A DNA stretch of 64,000 nucleotides from a virus: positions 117,279 through 181,278 of the IMG/VR virus record IMGVR_UViG_3300032668_000004. The stretch is one strand, 5' to 3'. Position 1 is the first letter of the stretch; every line of letters starts with the position of its first letter. The notes under the pieces are model-generated. The model saw only the letters and a program-made list of their open reading frames with translations, was not told the origin of the DNA and made no database searches. Position numbers and translations under genes: made by a program. Positions 59,494 to 64,000 of this stretch are shown here, one piece after another.

Positions 59494-60692
59494 TGCATTA
59501 GCAGGAAGCTGTTTAGAACGTCACTTCTGTTTGCAGAGTCGTCACCGTCTCCCGGCATGACGATCACGTTGTACTTGTTTTTTTCGGAACTAACTGGGGT
59601 TGACATCATTTCATCGTATGTTAGTATTGACTTTGGATCTACACTGTATTTTGCAGCAAGGCGTTCTTTGAATGCCTTGAGATCCTGTTTTGTTTTGAAC
59701 TGCATACGACCTTTGGCGTCCTTCAGTAGTTTTGCTCCGTCTTTAGCAATAAGATCAGTGAATAATTCACGAGGAACAACTCTACTGTTTTTAGTAACAG
59801 CAAAATCGATTTCTTTTTCTTGAGAAGGTTTTGCACCCATTGAATAGTTAATCTTGAAGTTATCAGGCTTTTCTGATTTAGCAACCGATGCTAATTTTGT
59901 GTAAGCATAGAAGTCTACTTTAGGATACTTTTTAGCTAGTGAATATGCCATTGCAAGATATTGTGGAGAGAAGAAGTCACCTGCGTCGTGCCAACGAATT
60001 ACTAGTTTGGTCTTCTTGTCTTTCTTGTTAAACTTTTTGTCTGCTGCTTCAATTTCACTACCCATCATGTCCATAAATCCTGATGGATCATTATAGAGGA
60101 AGTTTAAAAGCTGTGACTGGTCCATCGATACATTCTTCCATTGTATGTAGCCGCCCTTCATAGCGTAACAATATGTTTGACATGCACCCGCACCCGGACA
60201 AGTGTCGATGATTACGAATTCTCCGTTGTCTTCATCGACCGCTAAGCCTTTAAGCGCAGGCAGACCTACATTGTAGAAGACGCTTGCAGTACCATCACTG
60301 TGTTGCATCTTTTCGTTCTGCTTGAGTACTTTGGCTGGCCTCTTAGTGATATCTGAACGTAGTTTCTTTAGATCGTATTTTTCGCCGCCTTCACCAACAA
60401 TAGGAATGTTACTACCATGAATATATGGCTTTTTATACTTATCTGCTTTGCCTTTAGTTTTGCTTGTGATTGTATCGAGGTACTTTGTCATTTCCTCTTT
60501 GCCAAAAGGTCTCGCGGTCGCATCTAGTTTTGCTTCGTCAACCTCTTCCTCTTTCTCATCTGGAGTGAGGATTCCTGACATGTTTAGAAACTGTCCCAAC
60601 GTCATGACATTCAAGTTATCCGAAAACGGAGGTGTTCCCTTGACTTCTCCGGTGTTTTCATTTATTATGTCTATAATTCTACGAATGTCCAT
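59490..60692 (-). CDS. GP88-like phage protein with capsid-targeting-like N-terminus
   Basis: ATG 60692 is taken as the start (earlier in-frame starts at 60704 and 60728). The 400-residue protein begins MDIRRIIDIINENTGEVKG; INE before Asn is an IxE site. Residues about 150-300 contain TCPGAGACQTYCYAMKGGYI, then RWHDAGDFFSPQYLAMAYSL and VDFYAYTKLASV. This matches the gene-product-88 family known from actinobacteriophages and others, with a Cys-rich site probably binding a metal or cluster; its activity is unknown to me. A late-type box on the minus strand precedes it. Confidence 0.7.
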   Translation of the reverse strand: MDIRRIIDIINENTGEVKGTPPFSDNLNVMTLGQFLNMSGILTPDEKEEEVDEAKLDATARPFGKEEMTKYLDTITSKTKGKADKYKKPYIHGSNIPIVGEGGEKYDLKKLRSDITKRPAKVLKQNEKMQHSDGTASVFYNVGLPALKGLAVDEDNGEFVIIDTCPGAGACQTYCYAMKGGYIQWKNVSMDQSQLLNFLYNDPSGFMDMMGSEIEAADKKFNKKDKKTKLVIRWHDAGDFFSPQYLAMAYSLAKKYPKVDFYAYTKLASVAKSEKPDNFKINYSMGAKPSQEKEIDFAVTKNSRVVPRELFTDLIAKDGAKLLKDAKGRMQFKTKQDLKAFKERLAAKYSVDPKSILTYDEMMSTPVSSEKNKYNVIVMPGDGDDSANRSDVLNSFLLMH

Positions 60693-60718
60693 ATATAATC
60701 CCATTGTTAAGTATAAAC

Positions 60719-60726
60719 TATTTATC
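60719..60726 (-). promoter_or_regulatory. Late promoter-like box on the minus strand (GATAAATA)
   Basis: Reads GATAAATA on the minus strand, 26 bases before the chosen GP88-like start. It also sits between divergent genes. Confidence 0.5.
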
Positions 60727-60745
60727 ATTCATCTGGAGAAGTACG

Positions 60746-61333
60746 ATTAACATTTTCTATGTAAACTCTGATCCCAAGCTTGCTGCGCAGTCTATGGTCG
60801 ATCGGCACGTGGTCAAAATGATCATCGAGACAGCACAATTGCTATCAACTGCCCATCGTATGCTCGACGGGGTTCAGGAAGCTCAAAAGACGGCCCGAGG
60901 CCGTAACATTAAGCGATATGTTCTATCAGATAGCCGCGAGGATCATCTGTACAAAAGTACCCACGCAAATCACCCGTCTGCTGTTTGGGCCCGGGAATCA
61001 TTGGATAATTACAAGTGGCTACATGCACATTTGATCGCATTAGGTGATGAGTATACTCATCGTTATGGCAAGCAGCATTCTACTATGAAAAGCGTAGCTC
61101 GGATTCTTGAGACTACCCCAACGAACTTGCGCCGAAACGCAATGACTAAAATGCCGTCTTGCATGGCTGTCGAATTTATTATCAGTGATGATCCTATCGT
61201 CAACTATCGAAATTATTACAACAAAGGTAAGAAAGACTTGCATCGCTGGTCTAATCGAGAGCCTCCTGTTTGGATTGACGGTGCTGTTGTTTCTCAACGG
61301 GTTAAGGACAAGACGATATATACTACTATATAA
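60746..61333 (+). CDS. Conserved T4-like phage protein, probable ATT start
   Basis: The family, as I recall it in T4-like phages, starts with MNIFYVN. Here that point is ATT 60746, with GGAGAAG 5 bases upstream, and no ATG in frame nearby. A TTG at 60704 is the alternative but lies across the divergent promoter region. The 195-residue protein has AAQSMVDRHVVKMIIETAQL, LSTAHRML and HPSAVWARESLDNYKWLHAH, rich in His and conserved-looking. Function is unknown; a metal-dependent nucleic-acid or nucleotide enzyme is possible. Confidence 0.7.
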   Translation: MNIFYVNSDPKLAAQSMVDRHVVKMIIETAQLLSTAHRMLDGVQEAQKTARGRNIKRYVLSDSREDHLYKSTHANHPSAVWARESLDNYKWLHAHLIALGDEYTHRYGKQHSTMKSVARILETTPTNLRRNAMTKMPSCMAVEFIISDDPIVNYRNYYNKGKKDLHRWSNREPPVWIDGAVVSQRVKDKTIYTTI

Positions 61334-61342
61334 GGAAAAATT

Positions 61343-61795
61343 ATGTTTGATGCATTAAAAAAGTGGTGGAATGGCACACCTGTTGAGCAGCCTGCACCTA
61401 TCCCAGAACTAGTCGAAGTTCCTAAGGTTAGAAAGCCTAGAAAGCCTAGGGCTCCTAAACCAGCGGTACCCGCATTGACTGCTAAGGAACTGGCTACTGC
61501 TGCTGGTCAACCATATATCGCAATTACTAAAGTCGAACTTGATCCCAAAGACATTAACAATGGATCGTTTGAATTAGACTGGAATGACAAGTTTGTGTTA
61601 AATCTTGTCAAACAAGGTTACAAATTTAGACAAAATGACACTGATGCAGAGATTGTTGACCGCTGGTTTCAAACAGTTTGTCGCAATATTGCACTAGAAG
61701 TGTATGAGCAAGAACAAGCAGACCCGGCTAAGCGTGACGATGTTCGTATCATAGCTCAGCGAGATTTGGGTAACGGATTTACTGAGGTCAGCTAA
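61343..61795 (+). CDS. Conserved T4-like phage protein (150 aa)
   Basis: Starts at ATG with TAAGGAAAAATT upstream. Residues 1-55 are Pro/Lys-rich and disordered (VPKVRKPRKPRAPKPAVPAL). Residues 60-150 are folded, with FELDWNDKFVLNLVKQGYKF, DTDAEIVDRWFQTVCRNIAL and a terminal DLGNGFTEVS that I recall as a conserved ending in T4-like phages. It lies 1 base before the next gene. The function is unknown. Confidence 0.65.
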   Translation: MFDALKKWWNGTPVEQPAPIPELVEVPKVRKPRKPRAPKPAVPALTAKELATAAGQPYIAITKVELDPKDINNGSFELDWNDKFVLNLVKQGYKFRQNDTDAEIVDRWFQTVCRNIALEVYEQEQADPAKRDDVRIIAQRDLGNGFTEVS

Positions 61796-62065
61796 ATGAA
61801 TAATTTTAAATTTTTACATGAACTAGTAGACTACTTACACAGCGATTCTACCGAAAGTGTTCGACAATATGTCACAGAACAGGTCGTAAAAACCACAGAC
61901 AATAACAAAGGATATTTTTGGGAGGGTGTTTTGGCTAAAGCCATGTCGGGTCACACGACATGGCTTGGGAAACAGACGGTAGGTAGGGATTATGATGACA
62001 ACACTGATGCAAAATTTGCAACATTCTACCGTACAGGCGAGTGCAATCTCACTTTTCAAGCCTAA
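61796..62065 (+). CDS. Unknown protein, N-terminal part, interrupted by an in-frame TAA
   Basis: An 89-residue frame beginning MNNFKFLHELVDYLHSDSTE, then WEGVLAKAMSGHTTWLGKQT, and DAKFATFYRTGECNLTFQA before TAA 62063. The same frame continues without another stop to 62308, so the two parts look like one ~170-residue protein. The DAK near residue 72 and a following LRVCLCVPG strand recall PD-(D/E)xK nucleases, but this is weak. Confidence 0.55.
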   Translation: MNNFKFLHELVDYLHSDSTESVRQYVTEQVVKTTDNNKGYFWEGVLAKAMSGHTTWLGKQTVGRDYDDNTDAKFATFYRTGECNLTFQA

Positions 62066-62308
62066 GTATCCGGAATAAAAAATAAAATTGGACCTCTGAG
62101 AGTGTGTCTATGTGTACCTGGACAGAAATTTCACAAATTGTTTTTCCTATTCATACCGCATGAAGCTTACCAGCAATATATTAAAAACAGCAACGCCGAA
62201 CAAGTTGCATTGAAGTTTGGCTTAGGATCGGGTGGAACTCCCACTAGCCCGCTCATGAAGTACGCTTGTTCATTCCAAGAAGTTTGCAGACCACATATTT
62301 TTCATTAA
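62066..62308 (+). pseudogene. C-terminal part of the interrupted protein (same frame after TAA)
   Basis: Directly after TAA 62063-62065 the frame reads VSGIKNKIGPLRVCLCVPGQ and on to FIPHEAYQQYIKNSNAEQVA, ending TAA 62308. A GTG at 62102 is the only early start and has no good ribosome-binding site. It may reflect a nonsense mutation, stop readthrough or a sequence error. Confidence 0.6.
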
Positions 62309-62338
62309 AAACCTAACGACAAAAAGGATTTATTAAGT

Positions 62339-63565
62339 ATGTCAAGTTCTAAGTTTCCGTCAGTTTTCAAACGGATTGATATTCTAAACAATAGAAAGGG
62401 TCAAGATACGATTGATTCGGCCGCTAGACCTACTAACGTATTGGACAAGAAACCAGGAGACGTTGCTGGGGTATCTGTAGAAAGTTTAGTAAATGATTTT
62501 GTTAGTTGTCCGCTCGGTGTAAAAACGAAGGACATTTTAGAAAAGAAATCGACTCCGAATCTGGCCATCAAGCCAAAGCCTGAGGAGATTCCGTTGCGCA
62601 AATTACTCAGTGCGCAGGCCGTCCAGCGACCGTATAGCCCAAAACATATCAAAAAGATATTAGAAAACTTTGATAGTAAAAAATCTCAGTTCGTCAATGT
62701 GCTGAAAATCAAGCGCGGAAATAAGCTTAATTATTACATCACAGACGGGCAACACACCGCGATCTGTCATGGTATATTAGCCAAATGGGGATACTATCAT
62801 TCTAGCAAAGGCATTTCATCAGATAAGTGGCTTGATCTAAAAATTGAATGTCAGGTTGTGGAATTTGACAACTTTATATTTGCACGGGAACACTTTTTAG
62901 GTATTAACGGAGATGACAAAAAGAAACTTGCGTCCTTTGACAAATGGAAAAATTACGTATTGGCTAAACGTCAGGATAGTCCGAATTCCATAACGCTCGA
63001 CAAGTATGAAACTGCATATGCATTTCAGAAAATTATGGAATCATATGACATCACTCCGGTTCACGAAAGAGATGATGAAAACAAGGATAAACCCGGAGCC
63101 TTCACTCGGGTAGATTTGCTTAAGGATCTTACTGTAGAAGAAATGCATTGGTGGTGCCAAATTCATAAATGGAACTGGGATGACCGAGCAGTAGATTCGG
63201 TTGAGGTTTTACCGATGGTAACCCTACGTAGGAAAATTAAAGGTACTACGTCACTGTCTAACAAAACAATAAAAGAATTTTTACATACTTTAGGTAACAT
63301 CATTTACAATCTTGAAGGTTCTCCCGGAGAATTTCGACTCTTAGCAGACGCCACGTACAAACACTGGTATAGTATGAAATATCCTAAGGAGAAGATACCT
63401 AACACACCAGCAGACGCTTCATTGGCTCTATGGTTGCAGATATATTATCAGGCCGGCGGAACTTTCAAAAACATATCTAAGAATTTTTTGGACGACTATG
63501 ATGACAACGGATATACGTTGTTTCATGCTTTGTCGCAGGCTAAGCAGACTGCTATCTTAAAATGA
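62339..63565 (+). CDS. ParB/DGQHR-like protein
   Basis: A 408-residue protein starting at ATG with AAAAGGATTTATT upstream. Near residue 135, KLNYYITDGQHTAICHG matches the DGQHR-type core of ParB/DndB-like nucleotide-binding domains, preceded by a helical segment (SPKHIKKILENFDSKKSQFV). The C-terminal half is helical with a WWCQIHKWNWDDRA stretch. DpdB, the partner of DpdA in bacterial DNA-modification islands, belongs to this DndB-like group. A link to the DpdA-like gene here is possible but unproven. It overlaps the next ATG by 4 bases. Confidence 0.65.
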   Translation: MSSSKFPSVFKRIDILNNRKGQDTIDSAARPTNVLDKKPGDVAGVSVESLVNDFVSCPLGVKTKDILEKKSTPNLAIKPKPEEIPLRKLLSAQAVQRPYSPKHIKKILENFDSKKSQFVNVLKIKRGNKLNYYITDGQHTAICHGILAKWGYYHSSKGISSDKWLDLKIECQVVEFDNFIFAREHFLGINGDDKKKLASFDKWKNYVLAKRQDSPNSITLDKYETAYAFQKIMESYDITPVHERDDENKDKPGAFTRVDLLKDLTVEEMHWWCQIHKWNWDDRAVDSVEVLPMVTLRRKIKGTTSLSNKTIKEFLHTLGNIIYNLEGSPGEFRLLADATYKHWYSMKYPKEKIPNTPADASLALWLQIYYQAGGTFKNISKNFLDDYDDNGYTLFHALSQAKQTAILK

Positions 63566-63993
63566 CATTAGTTCTGTATATCGCAGAAATAAAAGGGGTT
63601 GACACCTATACCAAACCTGGAATTACAACAGATTTATACAGTCGCACCAATGCATATACTAAAATCGGAAATACAGCAGTAATACATTTTTTAGCTATTG
63701 CTCAGCCAGGTTTTGAGGGGCAGATCAGAACCTTAGAGGAAGACGGGAAAACCTACCTAAAACCCCATAGGTCTAGATTTAATGGACTAGATCGTACAGA
63801 ATATATAAGTGTCAGTAAAACTGGCATCACACCATCTGTGGTAGAAGAATATTTTCGCAAAAAAATTGAAGGTATTCCATCTGTACATATTGTAAAAAAG
63901 GAATATCTTCCTCTTAACATAGAAAGTCCTGACCTTAAGAATTTTATTACACTCGCACTTAAGTATCCAGATAAATATCTTGAAAATTTTTAG
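63562..63993 (+). CDS. GIY-YIG/T5orf172-like protein
   Basis: A 143-residue protein with VLYIAEIKGVDTYTKPGITT, DLYSRTNAYTKIGNT and EGQIRTLEED, resembling the T5orf172/MUG113 branch of GIY-YIG nucleases in which the second GIY half is KIGxT/KPGITT. It ends inside the window at TAG 63993. The start overlaps the ParB-like stop (ATGA). It may be a nuclease working with the ParB-like protein or a free-standing homing endonuclease. A GATAAATA at 63970 may serve the next gene beyond the edge. Confidence 0.65.
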   Translation: MTLVLYIAEIKGVDTYTKPGITTDLYSRTNAYTKIGNTAVIHFLAIAQPGFEGQIRTLEEDGKTYLKPHRSRFNGLDRTEYISVSKTGITPSVVEEYFRKKIEGIPSVHIVKKEYLPLNIESPDLKNFITLALKYPDKYLENF

Positions 63994-64000
63994 TAGTTGG

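Noticed and set aside
1-64000. CRISPR arrays, integrase, attachment sites, insertion sequences
   Set aside because: No spaced repeats, recombinase or transposase gene, or terminal inverted repeats were seen. The only mobile elements supported are free-standing homing endonucleases.

Overview
The window is a contiguous piece of the genome of a large tailed, T4-like (myovirus-type) phage. The evidence is a family B DNA polymerase, a gp45-type sliding clamp, a gp44-type clamp loader, a PhoH ATPase, a GroES-like co-chaperonin, long repetitive tail-fibre-like proteins, two GH19 lysozyme domains, and many small genes packed end to end with overlapping start and stop codons. Sites resembling the T4 late promoter (GATAAATA, CATAAATA, ACTAAATA) recur upstream of genes on both strands. 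Host-type -35/-10 promoters with exactly 17-bp spacing precede several replication or regulatory genes. The host is not shown directly. A ClpA-like protein with an IGF loop, the type I recall from alphaproteobacterial ClpA, and signal-peptide-bearing curli and outer-membrane proteins suggest a Gram-negative, possibly alphaproteobacterial, aquatic host (inference). I saw no tRNA, rRNA, CRISPR array, integrase or attachment site.

Layout: 1-11.6 kb holds tail-fibre-like and other structural proteins plus an endolysin. 11.6-21 kb holds a DnaE-like fragment, GroES, clamp loader, PhoH, a holin-like protein, DnaJ and a ClpA/ClpB-type unfoldase. 21-36 kb is a virion-protein block. It includes a nucleotidyltransferase fusion, a glycosyltransferase, two homing endonucleases (one frameshifted), a Dps-like protein and a run of proteins with a shared N-terminal peptide of the form MRxxEF(L/I)xE. 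37-42.3 kb is an AT-rich cassette encoding CsgF, CsgG, a curlin-repeat protein, a FecR-domain protein and a CHASE2 adenylate/guanylate cyclase, followed by an outer-membrane beta-barrel protein. 43-45 kb returns to tagged virion-type proteins (a metallopeptidase and a repeat protein broken by a frameshift). 45-50 kb holds a DsbA-like protein, a DNA polymerase split by a minus-strand homing endonuclease, and the clamp. 50-58 kb holds a 7-deazaguanine DNA-modification pathway (DpdA-like TGT, FolE, QueD, QueE), an MBD4-like DNA glycosylase and a GT-B glycosyltransferase. 58-64 kb holds a second GT-B enzyme, a GP88-like protein, a ParB/DGQHR-type protein and a GIY-YIG-type protein.

The most notable pattern is a set of at least ten otherwise different proteins that begin with a short peptide resembling the T4 capsid-targeting sequence and ending in an (L/I)xE site of the type cut by the T4 prohead protease. 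They include a protein-kinase-like/ParB fusion, a lysozyme fusion, a zinc metallopeptidase, four WCTA-motif paralogues and a GP88-like protein. I infer a large set of proteins packaged in the capsid and delivered with the DNA. Two minus-strand homing endonucleases have inserted in host genes in the same way, overlapping the host 3' end in antisense. One left an obvious duplicated copy of the host gene's C-terminus downstream.
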